A DNA stretch of 64,000 nt. Origin: Marinomonas communis (GTDB lineage: Bacteria > Pseudomonadota > Gammaproteobacteria > Pseudomonadales > Marinomonadaceae). This document shows positions 29,849-40,479 of this stretch, piece by piece (the first letter of the stretch is position 1; the number at the start of each line of letters is the position of its first letter). Location of the stretch: the NCBI RefSeq assembly GCF_004363305.1, contig NZ_SNZA01000004.1, positions 1-64,000 on the forward strand. The letters are read 5' to 3'. The position numbers were made by a program, and so were the translations under genes. The notes under the pieces were generated by a model, which made no database searches, was not told where the DNA came from, and worked only from the letters and a program-made list of their open reading frames with translations.

Positions 29849-30643
29849 CTAGTCAGTAACATGATCCAAAGAGCGCTTAACATACACATCAAAGCGACCA
29901 GACTTGCCATCAATACGATAAGAAGGCTCTTGGTCGCTCAGGTATGGAGCGCCTTTCGGACGCTTAACCACAACTCGATAGCGTGCCAAATGCATGGCTT
30001 GAGGCAATAACGCATCCGCATCCTCATCGTGCCCTACTAGATCCCTAAAGAATGCCATTTCTTTTTTCACTGCCGCTGAAGATTTATCATTGTGAGGGAA
30101 CATTGGATCTAAATACACTACATCTACGCATTCAGCATCAGAGACATCAAAAATAGTGCCTTTCGCGAGTCGCATTCTTGCCATTATGTCGGCAATATCT
30201 GCGACCATATTGGCTCGTTCGATACCGTCATGCAAAAGTGCCCGAACAAACCCAACACGCTCAAATAATGTTACATCACAACCAAGGGAAGCCAACACAA
30301 ATGCATCCCTACCAAGTCCTGCAGTGGCATCAAAGATACTTAGATTATTTCGCTTTGTGAGCCCACAAGCTTTAGCAATATCCTGACCTTTACCACCACC
30401 AAACTTTCGTCGATGGTCTACCGCTCCACTTGCTAATTCCACCGCTACAGGCTTCGGAGCCGCTTTACCCGTTTTAGCAATCGCAAGGGCATCGTCTTGG
30501 TGTATTAATAGATAATCGTAACTTGTTATAAACTTGAGTTCACTTGAGATCCGATAAGTTGGTAATTGAAGTTGTTCTGCTAACGCGCGAACATGGGTGT
30601 CTGCATTACGGTAGGCTACCGCAAGGGTACTAGGCGTAAACAT
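29849..30643 (-). CDS. rsmJ: 16S rRNA (guanine1516-N2)-methyltransferase
   Basis: RsmJ methylates G1516 of 16S rRNA in the small subunit. The 264-aa protein has the [20 protein letters not shown] segment, the SAM-binding motif [19 protein letters not shown] and the catalytic-type VVYLDPMFP. Its ATG overlaps the last 14 bp of an unknown gene upstream, suggesting coupled translation in the adk-tsaB-uppP-rsmJ group. Confidence 0.94.
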   Translation of the reverse strand: MFTPSTLAVAYRNADTHVRALAEQLQLPTYRISSELKFITSYDYLLIHQDDALAIAKTGKAAPKPVAVELASGAVDHRRKFGGGKGQDIAKACGLTKRNNLSIFDATAGLGRDAFVLASLGCDVTLFERVGFVRALLHDGIERANMVADIADIMARMRLAKGTIFDVSDAECVDVVYLDPMFPHNDKSSAAVKKEMAFFRDLVGHDEDADALLPQAMHLARYRVVVKRPKGAPYLSDQEPSYRIDGKSGRFDVYVKRSLDHVTD

Positions 30644-30920
30644 CGATACCTATTAATTGATGACGTGGGTTGCTGGGAGATAACGCTTCGGTTGATTGAT
30701 AAGCATTGATGGCTTGCTGTGCAAAAGCGCTCAAGCTATCCACTTTAAAAAAGTTAGCAGATTCTGCTCTGTTGGCACGCTCGAAGCTTTGCATGGTACT
30801 TGGCTCGGTTATGGATGATTGGCTACTACTTTCTTGTTCAACGACCGCAGGCACCTTAGAACGAGATGTATAATTTACTCCACTTTGAGGAATAGCTGGA
30901 AAGTTGCCGCCAATTTTCAT
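30630..30920 (-). CDS. Unknown protein ending in GIDVYA
   Basis: This 96-aa frame is Ser/Asn/Gln-rich with a disordered-looking N-terminal half and a conserved-looking helix plus tail ([18 protein letters not shown], then [13 protein letters not shown]). It lies 3 bp after the uppP stop and overlaps rsmJ by 14 bp, so it is almost certainly translated as part of this operon. I do not recognise a family. The tail resembles short conserved tails I associate with small proteins in related marine gammaproteobacteria, but that is an impression. Confidence 0.7.
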   Translation of the reverse strand: MKIGGNFPAIPQSGVNYTSRSKVPAVVEQESSSQSSITEPSTMQSFERANRAESANFFKVDSLSAFAQQAINAYQSTEALSPSNPRHQLIGIDVYA

Positions 30921-30923
30921 TTG

Positions 30924-31733
30924 TTAACCCATATTAACCAAGAAAATTAAAAAACCACCTAAAACCAATCGATACAACATGAAAGGTAAAAAACCGACCT
31001 TATTCAACCACTTTAAGAATAGATGTATACAGGCAAAAGCGCTAACACCTGATAATACGATACCCCACAACATTGAATGCCAGTCAACGTTTACAAGCTT
31101 GTATACTGTAACAAGCTCAAAAATCTTTAAAGAGCCTGCAGCAAGAATGATCGGTATAGAAAGTAGAAATGAAAATCTTGCTGCTGCATCCCGGGTAAAT
31201 CCCATAAAACGAGCAGCAGTCATCGTCACTCCGGATCGCGATGTGCCAGGTATCAAAGCCATCGCCTGAGCAATACCAATTACAACAACGCTAGGAAGCC
31301 TTAATTCATTGAGCTTCTTGGAACTTGAAAAGTACCTATCTGACAACCAAAGTAATACACCAAAAACTATCGTAGTAAAGGCAATTACATTAATAGTACG
31401 AAGGTTGTCTTCAATATAATGATTAAAAACTAGCCCGAACAAAACCGCTGGAATAGTCGCAATTATGACCCACCACCCTAGACGGCTGTTATCACTTTTT
31501 TCTCCTGTTCTCAATGAGTGGCACCAACCACTGAGAATAGAAAAAATATCACGCCAAAAGTAGCCAATAACTGCCACAAGAGTCCCCACATGTACCGCTA
31601 CATCAAACGCTAAGCCTTGATCAGGCCACCCCAGAACTTGAGACGGTAGAATCAAATGCGCTGAACTCGACACAGGAAGAAATTCAGTAACCCCTTGAAT
31701 CAGGGCAAGAAACACAATGTGATACCACAGCAA
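30924..31733 (-). CDS. uppP: Undecaprenyl-diphosphatase (UppP/BacA)
   Basis: UppP removes a phosphate from undecaprenyl diphosphate in the inner membrane so the carrier can be reused; its overexpression gives bacitracin resistance. The 269-aa protein starts at a TTG one base after the tsaB stop; this start gives the family N-terminus with IQGVTEFLPVSSSAHLIL. The catalytic-type motif PGTSRSGVTMTAARFMG is present, and about eight membrane helices are visible. Complements uppS (15314-16042) in the same lipid cycle. Confidence 0.94.
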   Translation of the reverse strand: MLWYHIVFLALIQGVTEFLPVSSSAHLILPSQVLGWPDQGLAFDVAVHVGTLVAVIGYFWRDIFSILSGWCHSLRTGEKSDNSRLGWWVIIATIPAVLFGLVFNHYIEDNLRTINVIAFTTIVFGVLLWLSDRYFSSSKKLNELRLPSVVVIGIAQAMALIPGTSRSGVTMTAARFMGFTRDAAARFSFLLSIPIILAAGSLKIFELVTVYKLVNVDWHSMLWGIVLSGVSAFACIHLFLKWLNKVGFLPFMLYRLVLGGFLIFLVNMG

Positions 31734-31734
31734 C

Positions 31735-32442
31735 TTATCGTTTCCCTATGCGTGCTGGTTGTTTTTCCCAAGTAATTTCATCACGTAAGTAAACAGGCAA
31801 AGCCTGCTCCGCTGTCACCACTCGTCCTTGCGCGAAATCATAAGCAGCAAGTTCTGCAATGCATGCAGCACGTGGTGCGATGTCAACCAACACTTCCTTT
31901 ACAGGCGTTGGCAGCACTTCGTTTAGGCGCTCTTGATATAACCAACCAGAACCAACGCCTTGGTATGCCTGCTCAATCGCAGTTAAGTTGTCTGGAGCAA
32001 TCACACGTTCAGCAAACGTTTCTTGAGCCACCCAAAAGTCATTTTGTTTCTCAATATGATAACCACCAACATAGATTTCGCCCATTCGCGCATCTAATGC
32101 TGCTAGCCAGTCATCATGATAAGTGGATTTATGTGCTTCAAGTGCCATCGCAGCCAAAGTAGAAACTGGCACGACAGGCAAATCTGCGCCATAGGCAAGA
32201 CCCTGTACGACACCAGCACTGATACGCAAACCGGTAAAAGAACCAGGACCACGACCAAATGCAATAGCGTCCAGCTGAGACAGTGTTAAGCCAGCTTGTG
32301 ACAACAGCTGATCCACCATAGGTAGGATCAAATCATTATGTTGACGTGGAGCCATGCGGAAATCTTCCAGCACAGCACCATTTTGAATCAACGCCACGGA
32401 ACAAGCTGGCGTTGAAGTATCCAAAGCAAGAATTGCGCTCAT
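31735..32442 (-). CDS. tsaB: tRNA threonylcarbamoyladenosine biosynthesis protein TsaB
   Basis: TsaB is the non-catalytic partner of TsaD (with TsaE) in making t6A37 in ANN-decoding tRNAs. The 235-aa ASKHA-fold protein begins ILALDTSTPACSVALIQNG and has the GRGPGSFTGLRISAGVVQGL stretch typical of the family. It starts 7 bp after adk and leads directly into uppP. Confidence 0.95.
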   Translation of the reverse strand: MSAILALDTSTPACSVALIQNGAVLEDFRMAPRQHNDLILPMVDQLLSQAGLTLSQLDAIAFGRGPGSFTGLRISAGVVQGLAYGADLPVVPVSTLAAMALEAHKSTYHDDWLAALDARMGEIYVGGYHIEKQNDFWVAQETFAERVIAPDNLTAIEQAYQGVGSGWLYQERLNEVLPTPVKEVLVDIAPRAACIAELAAYDFAQGRVVTAEQALPVYLRDEITWEKQPARIGKR

Positions 32443-32449
32443 TACGAGA

Positions 32450-33163
<714 letters not shown>

Positions 33164-33192
33164 TTATAGCACTGGCAAGCGTAAAAACAGAA

Positions 33193-33239
33193 AGCGACCT
33201 CTCACGCAATTACCCGCTAATTATAATTTTGAGGTCGCT
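33193..33239. repeat. Inverted repeat upstream of adk
   Basis: A perfect 9-bp arm AGCGACCTC is repeated inverted as GAGGTCGCT with a 29-bp A/T-rich spacer that contains a TATAAT-like box on the minus strand (33225-33220). It lies in the 226-bp gap between ppc and adk. It could be an operator flanking the adk promoter or a weak hairpin; I see no other feature in this gap. Confidence 0.45.
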
Positions 33240-33332
33240 AGAATACCGAAGCCTACACAAAATTTGCAAACGAACTTGTCGTTTTGTGGTTTTAAGGCAG
33301 GCTATATTACGTATTTTTGATATTTTTTCCAG

Positions 33333-35966
33333 TTAGCCCGTATTTTGCATGCCACTGGCAATGCCTGCCATCGTGATCATCAATGCCTTATTGACCGCTG
33401 CATTTTCATCATCGAGTCGACTACGGTGCAATAATTCAGCTTGTAGATAATGTAATGGGTCAATATAAGGGTTGCGAACATCAATGGATTGGCGAATCGT
33501 TTTGTTATCTTCGATCAGACGCTCCTGCTGCTTCACTTGCTTGACCAGCTCTCTAACTTGAGAAAGTTTACGACGCAACAAATACCCTAAGCCTCGAAGC
33601 TCCTCTGGCACCAACCGTTTCTCGTAGTACTCAGCGATATCTGGTTCCGCTTTAGCTAGCACCATATCTAACATATCCAGATAAGCACCAAAGAATGGCC
33701 ACTGCTTGTGCATTTCACGCAATCGGTCTAAGTTCCCAGAATCAACACTTTGTTGTAGTGCGCTCTCAGCGCCAAGCCATGCAGGTAGCATCAAGCGGAT
33801 TTGCATCCAAGCAAATATCCAGGGAATCGCCCTCAAGCTTTCAACGCCACCGTCTGAGCGACGTCGTGCAGGTCGAGAGCCAAGTGGCAACTTCGCTAGC
33901 TCTTGCTCTGGAGTAATGGTACGAAAATACGGTACAAAATCCTCATGACCTCGAACGATGGAACGGTATTGATTCATTCCTTCTTCCGCCATTTCATCCA
34001 TCAAAGCTCGCCACTCTTCCTTCGGTGCTTGCGCTGGAATTAAAGAGGCTTCCATCACAGCGGAACAATAAAGCTCCAGTGAACGCACAGCAATATCCGG
34101 AATACCAAATTTAAAGCGGATCATTTCCCCTTGTTCGGTCACTCTAATGGCACCTTGTACAGAACCTGGCGGCTGAGAAAGAATGGCAACATGAGCTGGG
34201 CCACCACCTCGTCCCACTGTACCTCCACGGCCATGGAACAACGTTAATCTCACACCGTGTTTTTTACACAGACGCGTCAGTGCTTCTTGTGCGCGATACT
34301 GCCCCCAAGTCGCCGCTATCTGACCCGCATCTTTCGCCGAGTCTGAGTAGCCAATCATGACTTCTTGATGACCCGCGATGTAAGACTTATACCACGGCAT
34401 TGAGAATAGCTGCTCAATGACTGGTTCTGCATTATCTAAGTCTGCCAAGGTTTCAAACAAAGGTACGATGCGCATATTGAAGCGCACTCCAGACTCTTTC
34501 AGTAATAAGGCAACAGCGAGAACATCTGAAGGCGCGCTGGCCATGGAAATGACATAAGAGCCAAATGAATTCTGGTAACCACTGGCGATGGTTCGAAATG
34601 TTGATAGGACCTCTTCAACCATTGGCTCAGGCGACCACTCATATGGCAACAAAGGACGTTTTGAATTTAATTCCGCCAACAGAAAGGCTTGTCTCGACGC
34701 TTCATCCCACTCAGCGTAATCACCTAAGCCGTAAAAACGCGTGATCGCCGATAATGCTTCAATATGTTTCGACGCATCTTGACGAACATCCAAACGAACC
34801 AGTGTCATACCAAAGGTGGCAACACGACGAATTAAGTCCAATACCGAACCATTCGCGATCACCTTCATGCCGCAGTCCAATAGCGACTGATAACAGAGCA
34901 TCAAATCCGCCATCAATTCAGTGTTATCGAGCAGCACACCTTGATCTGAGACGGATTGCCTCTCTAAACGGGCTCGAGCCCATGCTTTTGTGGCTTCCAT
35001 TTTTCGTTCAAGACTGCGGATCACTTCGCGATAAGGTTGCGTACTATCTCCAACTCGTTCACGTAACGCGGCATTGCATTCTGTCATCGAGAACTCTGCT
35101 CGAAGCTCTACTAAGTCCTTCAGATATAAGTCGGCCGCCATCCAACGCGCTAGCAGTACAACTTCTTCTGTGACTTGATGGGTAACGTTCGGGTTGCCGT
35201 CGCGATCTCCCCCCATCCACGTGGCAAAACGTATAGGCGCCAAATCCAAAGGCAAACGCTCTTCAGCAGTGTATTGTTTAAATTGCTCGTCTAAGTGACG
35301 GAAGAACATCGGCACCGCTTGCCACAAAGATTGCTCTATGACTGCAAATCCCCATTTAGCCTCGTCCACAGGCGTCGGTCGTTGATCACGAATCTCGTCC
35401 GTATGCCATGCTTGAGTAATGATTTCATTCAATCGACGCACATGCTTTTCTTGCTCAAGCGGAAGAATATTGTCTTTATCAAGCGCTTCGAGTTCGTTAG
35501 AGATGTTGTCGTATTTTCGAATTAAAGAACGACGCACCACTTCAGTGGGATGCGCTGTTAAAACAAGGTCGATTGCTTGATCTCGCAACGCCTCGACCAT
35601 TTGATCAGCGGTAAAGTTTTGCTCTTTGAGACGTAGTAAAAGATCCCCTACAGGGTTCTTGTATATTCCTTTACTTTCATTAGAGCGACGACGATGGACG
35701 CGGTGATACTGCTCTGCAATATTAGATAGGTTTAAAAACTGGTTAAACGCACGGGCGACTGGAACAATGTCACCATCATCAAGCGCTTCTAACGCTTGGA
35801 TTAAGGCACTGGAATCGCCACTTTGACGACCGTCTTTAGATAGACGGCGAATGGTTTCTACCGTCTCTAAAAAGTCTTCCCCTAAATGATTGCTCATGGT
35901 TTCCCCTAAGCAATCCCCTAACAAACGCACGTTTTCTCGTAATGAAGCCTGACGATCAGTCACCAT
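33333..35966 (-). CDS. ppc: Phosphoenolpyruvate carboxylase
   Basis: Ppc makes oxaloacetate from PEP and bicarbonate, refilling the TCA cycle. The 877-aa length is typical (E. coli 883). Motifs include LTAHPTEVVRRSL (catalytic His), MGGDRDGNPNVT, GYSDSAKDAG and the glycine loop LFHGRGGTVGRGGGP; the protein ends with the family QNTG. The ATG follows AAGGAGACGT. It is 42 bp after mazG on the same strand. Confidence 0.97.
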   Translation of the reverse strand: MVTDRQASLRENVRLLGDCLGETMSNHLGEDFLETVETIRRLSKDGRQSGDSSALIQALEALDDGDIVPVARAFNQFLNLSNIAEQYHRVHRRRSNESKGIYKNPVGDLLLRLKEQNFTADQMVEALRDQAIDLVLTAHPTEVVRRSLIRKYDNISNELEALDKDNILPLEQEKHVRRLNEIITQAWHTDEIRDQRPTPVDEAKWGFAVIEQSLWQAVPMFFRHLDEQFKQYTAEERLPLDLAPIRFATWMGGDRDGNPNVTHQVTEEVVLLARWMAADLYLKDLVELRAEFSMTECNAALRERVGDSTQPYREVIRSLERKMEATKAWARARLERQSVSDQGVLLDNTELMADLMLCYQSLLDCGMKVIANGSVLDLIRRVATFGMTLVRLDVRQDASKHIEALSAITRFYGLGDYAEWDEASRQAFLLAELNSKRPLLPYEWSPEPMVEEVLSTFRTIASGYQNSFGSYVISMASAPSDVLAVALLLKESGVRFNMRIVPLFETLADLDNAEPVIEQLFSMPWYKSYIAGHQEVMIGYSDSAKDAGQIAATWGQYRAQEALTRLCKKHGVRLTLFHGRGGTVGRGGGPAHVAILSQPPGSVQGAIRVTEQGEMIRFKFGIPDIAVRSLELYCSAVMEASLIPAQAPKEEWRALMDEMAEEGMNQYRSIVRGHEDFVPYFRTITPEQELAKLPLGSRPARRRSDGGVESLRAIPWIFAWMQIRLMLPAWLGAESALQQSVDSGNLDRLREMHKQWPFFGAYLDMLDMVLAKAEPDIAEYYEKRLVPEELRGLGYLLRRKLSQVRELVKQVKQQERLIEDNKTIRQSIDVRNPYIDPLHYLQAELLHRSRLDDENAAVNKALMITMAGIASGMQNTG

Positions 35967-36008
35967 ACGTCTCCTTATAATGTGTGCACTCGATGAACGA
36001 GCTTGGCG

Positions 36009-36821
36009 CTATAAACCAGAGGCTTTAGCGTCATCCCATAATTGATCCAACTCTTTTAAAGTACAGTCAGTCAAGCAAACCTCTCGTTCGCGTAACTGGT
36101 TTTCGATGTAAGCAAAGCGGCGGCGAAATTTCACATTGGTTTGCATTAAGGCCTGCTCTGGTGCGATAGACAGATGGCGTGCCAGATTTGACACGGCAAA
36201 CAGCACATCACCAAGCTCAGCCTCGGCTTCAGCCTTAGAAAGATGCTGGATAGCCTCTTCTAATTCATCTAATTCTTCTCGTATTTTATTGAAGACTGGT
36301 GCAGTATCAGACCAATCAAAACCCACTGTGGCTGCTTTTTTCTGCAACTTCACTGCTTGGGTCAACACTGGCACACTGTTCGATACGCTGTCCAATAAAC
36401 CTTGATGATGCTCGCCCTTCGCCTGCTTTTCTTGTGCTTTGATAACTTGCCACTGCGCATTAATTTCCTCTTCGGTTAAGCGATTAGGGCTCGCATAACT
36501 GTCGAATGTACCATCAGGAAAGACATGGGGATGTCGTCGAAGCATTTTCTCCACGATCGTTTGAATCACATCAGAGAAGTTAAAGGCATTTTCTTCGCTG
36601 GCCATCTGGGCATGAAAAACCACCTGAAACAAAAGATCACCTAATTCATCTTTCAGATCATCCCGATTGCCACGAACAATCGCGTCCATTACCTCATAAG
36701 CTTCTTCCAAGGTATACGGCGCAATCGTGGCAAAGCTTTGTTTCTGATCCCAAGGACAACCATATTGCTTGTCACGCAACATGGTCATCAACGCTAATAA
36801 GTCGTTTAAGGTGTATTTCAA
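36009..36821 (-). CDS. mazG: Nucleoside triphosphate pyrophosphohydrolase MazG
   Basis: MazG hydrolyses (d)NTPs to NMPs and limits ppGpp effects in E. coli. The 270-aa protein has two MazG repeats with the acidic motif YTLEEAYEVMDAI and ELGDLLFQVVFHA, repeated as ELDELEEAI and ELGDVLFAVSNLA. The start is a TTG overlapping the relA stop by 4 nt (TTGA); this gives the N-terminal LLALMTMLRDKQYGCPWDQ as in E. coli, so the TTG is well supported. Confidence 0.94.
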   Translation of the reverse strand: MKYTLNDLLALMTMLRDKQYGCPWDQKQSFATIAPYTLEEAYEVMDAIVRGNRDDLKDELGDLLFQVVFHAQMASEENAFNFSDVIQTIVEKMLRRHPHVFPDGTFDSYASPNRLTEEEINAQWQVIKAQEKQAKGEHHQGLLDSVSNSVPVLTQAVKLQKKAATVGFDWSDTAPVFNKIREELDELEEAIQHLSKAEAEAELGDVLFAVSNLARHLSIAPEQALMQTNVKFRRRFAYIENQLREREVCLTDCTLKELDQLWDDAKASGL

Positions 36822-39064
36822 TTATCTCGCTCCCTAAAGACATCTAATACGTTAGGCAACTGGTTAATCCGGTGAAGTAGACGAGACAGAGAACTGATTT
36901 CGCTAACCTCAATAGTAAAACGTATTGACGCAGTGTGATCAGCTTTTGCCGAGATTGTATTCATGGACAAAAGGTTTACTTTTTCATTCGCTAACAACGA
37001 CGTGATGTCGTTTAAAAGGCCGGTACGATCATAAGCCTGAACTCGAATATTAACTGGATACAGGTTGTCGACTTCCTCGCCCCAGCTCACCTGGACCATA
37101 CGCTCTGGTTCTTCCAGCTGTAATTGCGCCGCGTTAATACAATCTTGGCGGTGGATAGAAACACCACGACCTTGAGTGATATAGCCAATAATGTCGTCAC
37201 CAGGAATAGGAGAGCAACACTTCGCCATTTGCGTGAGCAATTTGCCTACACCTTGAATCTGTATGTCATTATCCGAGGTTTTATGACGGCTCTTTTTAAG
37301 ACGAATGGGTCGTGCAACAGGTTCACCGTCTAAGCCATGAATATCATCAATGACTCGTAACACACGGGACAGCTGAATATCACCAGCACCCAGGGACACA
37401 TATACATCGTCACCATTTGAAAAGTTAAAGCGCTCGGCGATCGTAGAGAAATCTAACTTGTTTTCTTCAATTCCTAAGCGTTTCAGCTGCTTGTCTAATA
37501 CCGTACGACCCGCCTCTAGGTTCTTCTCACGATCCTCTCTTCTGAACCAACTTTGAATCTTGGCACGAGCACGGTTGGTATTGACGTAGCCTAGGGTCGG
37601 GTGCAACCAGTCACGGCTTGGGCCACCGTCTTTGGTGGTGAGGATCTCAACCTTATCGCCAGTTTTAAGGTGCGTCACCAAAGAAATGATCTTGCCATTT
37701 ACTTTGGCGCCTCGGCAACGATGCCCAATTTCCGTGTGCACTCGGTAAGCAAAATCTACTGGTGTTGCATTGACAGGCAAGTCGACTACATGGCCGTCAG
37801 GCGTGAACACATAGATTCGGTCCTGCTCAATGTCATTCATGACCTGCTCACTCAGTGACTCTAAGTCACCTTGCACTTCGTGGAAGTCCAAGATCGTACG
37901 CAACCACTGTAACTTCTCTTCGTAACTTGAGCTGTTGGAACTCAGGTCAGTCCCTTTGTACTTCCAGTGAGCACAGACGCCTAACTCAGCATCTTCATGC
38001 ATTTTATGAGTTCGGATTTGGATCTCTAAGACACGCCCCTGCGGTCCCACTACGGCAGTATGCAAGGACTGATAGCCATTTGATTTAGGGTTACTAATAT
38101 AATCATCAAATTCTTGTGGGATAGGCTTCCAGAGGTTATGAACAATGCCAAGCACGCCATAACATTGCATTGGTTCGTCAACCAAAATGCGAACCGCTCG
38201 AACATCATACACCTCATCAAAAGCAATGTTCTTACGGCGCATTTTACGCCAAATACTGTAAATGTGTTTTGCGCGCCCCATCACATCGGCATGAATATCA
38301 ATCGCTTCCATACGTTCTTTCAACACAGAAATCACATCATCGATGAACTGTTGACGGTCCAGGCGCTTTTCATCCAATAGCTTGGCAATACGTTTATATT
38401 CACTTGGGTACAAATATCGGAAGGAGAGATCTTCAAGCTCCCACTTAATGTGGCCAATTCCTAATCGGTGTGACAGTGGTGCATAAACGCTTTGTACTTC
38501 AAGGGCTACCGCCTCTTTACGTTCATCACTTTGATGCTTGGCTTCTTTAATGGCACACGCACGCTCTGCTAGTTTAATCAGCACAACACGCACATCATCA
38601 ATGATGGAAACCAGCATTTTACGTAAAGACTCTAGCTGATTTTCATGACTTCCTAATACTTCAGCAGTCGAATCTTTGGACAAGTTCTTAGAAACCTCGC
38701 CCATACGAATAACGCCTTCGATCAAAGACGCGACTTTACGACCAAACATGTCACTGACTTTTGACAAAACCAATTGGTCTTCACGAACCACGCGATACAA
38801 AGCAGCCGCTAATAGAGAGTCTTGATCGGCACGAAATCCCGCTAAGATTTCCACCATTTCGAGGCCTGCCCGAAAAGTACTCGCTTGCGGCCCCCAATAA
38901 GAAGGTCTACCCGACGCTGCTTCTGCCTGCCTAGCTAACTCGCAGGCCATCCTTAATGGCACTCGACTTGCTTCATCTATCTTGTCAGCAAACTGAGACA
39001 TCCAAGCATCAATATCCACCGAGCCGTCAGCTAATACAGGGTGATCCTTTCTTACTGTAACCAT
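36818..39064 (-). CDS. relA: GTP pyrophosphokinase RelA
   Basis: RelA is the ribosome-bound (p)ppGpp synthetase activated by uncharged tRNA. At 748 aa it matches E. coli RelA (744). The N-terminal HD domain is degenerate (AALYRVVREDQ), as usual for RelA rather than SpoT. The synthetase domain (about residues 240-400) has the RelA-type acidic EFDDYI and SNGYQSLHTAVVG; TGS (about 410-475), a conserved Cys/His region with KCCSPIPGD, and a C-terminal ACT domain follow. Confidence 0.97.
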   Translation of the reverse strand: MVTVRKDHPVLADGSVDIDAWMSQFADKIDEASRVPLRMACELARQAEAASGRPSYWGPQASTFRAGLEMVEILAGFRADQDSLLAAALYRVVREDQLVLSKVSDMFGRKVASLIEGVIRMGEVSKNLSKDSTAEVLGSHENQLESLRKMLVSIIDDVRVVLIKLAERACAIKEAKHQSDERKEAVALEVQSVYAPLSHRLGIGHIKWELEDLSFRYLYPSEYKRIAKLLDEKRLDRQQFIDDVISVLKERMEAIDIHADVMGRAKHIYSIWRKMRRKNIAFDEVYDVRAVRILVDEPMQCYGVLGIVHNLWKPIPQEFDDYISNPKSNGYQSLHTAVVGPQGRVLEIQIRTHKMHEDAELGVCAHWKYKGTDLSSNSSSYEEKLQWLRTILDFHEVQGDLESLSEQVMNDIEQDRIYVFTPDGHVVDLPVNATPVDFAYRVHTEIGHRCRGAKVNGKIISLVTHLKTGDKVEILTTKDGGPSRDWLHPTLGYVNTNRARAKIQSWFRREDREKNLEAGRTVLDKQLKRLGIEENKLDFSTIAERFNFSNGDDVYVSLGAGDIQLSRVLRVIDDIHGLDGEPVARPIRLKKSRHKTSDNDIQIQGVGKLLTQMAKCCSPIPGDDIIGYITQGRGVSIHRQDCINAAQLQLEEPERMVQVSWGEEVDNLYPVNIRVQAYDRTGLLNDITSLLANEKVNLLSMNTISAKADHTASIRFTIEVSEISSLSRLLHRINQLPNVLDVFRERDN

Positions 39065-39087
39065 CTTAACTACCCTTCTGGTACATC

Positions 39088-40416
39088 TTACTTCTGCAAC
39101 AACATCATTGCTTCTACGTGTGAAGTCTGTGGGAACATATCCATCATACAGACATTCATGACACGATATCCATTTTCAACCAAATACTGCGCATCCCTTG
39201 CTAACGTAGAAGCATTGCAAGAAACATACAAGATTTGCTTTGGCTTAAGCCTTACCAAGGTCGGTAAGAACTCCAAAGCACCCGCTCGTGGTGGATCTAA
39301 CAACGCTTTCGTTATTTTGGCTTTTTTTAAGTGATTCGGTGGCGGCAATGTTAAGTCCGCAGCCAGAAAGCTAGTATTACCCAACCCAGCCGCCGCGGCG
39401 TTCGCCTGCCCCATTTCCACCATACTCTCAATCGCTTCAACAGCAAGCACTTGTCCCGCTCTTTTGCCTAATGGAAGAGAAAAGTTTCCAGCGCCACAGA
39501 ATAGGTCAAGCACAACATCATCCTGCGTTACATTGAGCCACGCCATTGCTTGCTCAACCATCGCATCATTGATTTGCGCATTCACTTGGATAAAGTCTTG
39601 TGGGTGAAAGTTCACTTTTAACCCATCAACTAAATAATGACGCGGCGCATCCACTTGCACTTTGGATTGGTCTGGCAACTGCCAATACACCTCTATGCCA
39701 TTGGAGTTTGCCCATTCCACAAGTTGCGCTTTATCTGCTTCAGGAACATCTCGGGTTTGGCGCAGCACACAAGCTACGCCTGCATTATCCAGCAAAAGCT
39801 CAACATGACCAAGCTTAGCAACCAGAGAGCCTTGCAATATGTAAGACCTCAGATCCGCATAGGCTTTCTGTAGCGCTGGCACCAAAACCTGGCACTGCTC
39901 AATATCAACAATGGCATTAGAGGCCTTGGCTCGAAAGCCCATGCTCACTTGCTGATTTTTGGCAAACACCGAAAGACGAGCCCGACGTCGATAGCCAAAC
40001 TCTTCGCCTTGTAACCTTGTGATTTGCTCTGGCAGTTCTAATTTGCGGAACTGATTACGTAACCATTCTGTTTTTAAATCACGCTGAGCGTCTATATCCA
40101 TATGTTGCAGTTGGCAGCCACCGCATTGCTCAAAGTGTTTACAGCTAGGCGTTCTTCTGGAAGGACTGGTATGAATACGTTTCAAGGTGGTTGCTTGATT
40201 AAACTGGCGACCTTCTTTGGTAAGTCGTGCTTCCACTTGCTCACCAGTCATCGCACCTTCAACGAAGGTTACTTTACCTTGATCCCTAACCACGCCATGA
40301 CCTTCATGGGTCATGCTTTCGATGGTAAAGGTTCGAATAGGAGAAGAGATAGGCTTGCCCTGATGCGCTTTAGGGCGGCGATTCGATCGGTTTTTCAAGA
40401 TAACATCTCTATTCAT
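39088..40416 (-). CDS. rlmD: 23S rRNA (uracil1939-C5)-methyltransferase
   Basis: RlmD methylates U1939 of 23S rRNA. I start it at ATG 40416, preceded by GAGCTCTATACC, giving 442 aa; the earlier in-frame part is unlike the family. A TRAM domain (about 30-90) is followed by the Cys residues binding a 4Fe-4S cluster (CKHFEQCGGCQLQHM, with another Cys in IEQCQVL), and the methyltransferase has FCGAGNFSLPLG, LLDPPRAG and the catalytic Cys in YVSCNASTLARD. It lies between cysM and relA. Confidence 0.95.
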   Translation of the reverse strand: MNRDVILKNRSNRRPKAHQGKPISSPIRTFTIESMTHEGHGVVRDQGKVTFVEGAMTGEQVEARLTKEGRQFNQATTLKRIHTSPSRRTPSCKHFEQCGGCQLQHMDIDAQRDLKTEWLRNQFRKLELPEQITRLQGEEFGYRRRARLSVFAKNQQVSMGFRAKASNAIVDIEQCQVLVPALQKAYADLRSYILQGSLVAKLGHVELLLDNAGVACVLRQTRDVPEADKAQLVEWANSNGIEVYWQLPDQSKVQVDAPRHYLVDGLKVNFHPQDFIQVNAQINDAMVEQAMAWLNVTQDDVVLDLFCGAGNFSLPLGKRAGQVLAVEAIESMVEMGQANAAAAGLGNTSFLAADLTLPPPNHLKKAKITKALLDPPRAGALEFLPTLVRLKPKQILYVSCNASTLARDAQYLVENGYRVMNVCMMDMFPQTSHVEAMMLLQK

Positions 40417-40479
40417 GGTATAGAGCTCAAATAATACCTTATCTGAGCAATCCGACCTAGGGCAAGCAAACAAATAGAA

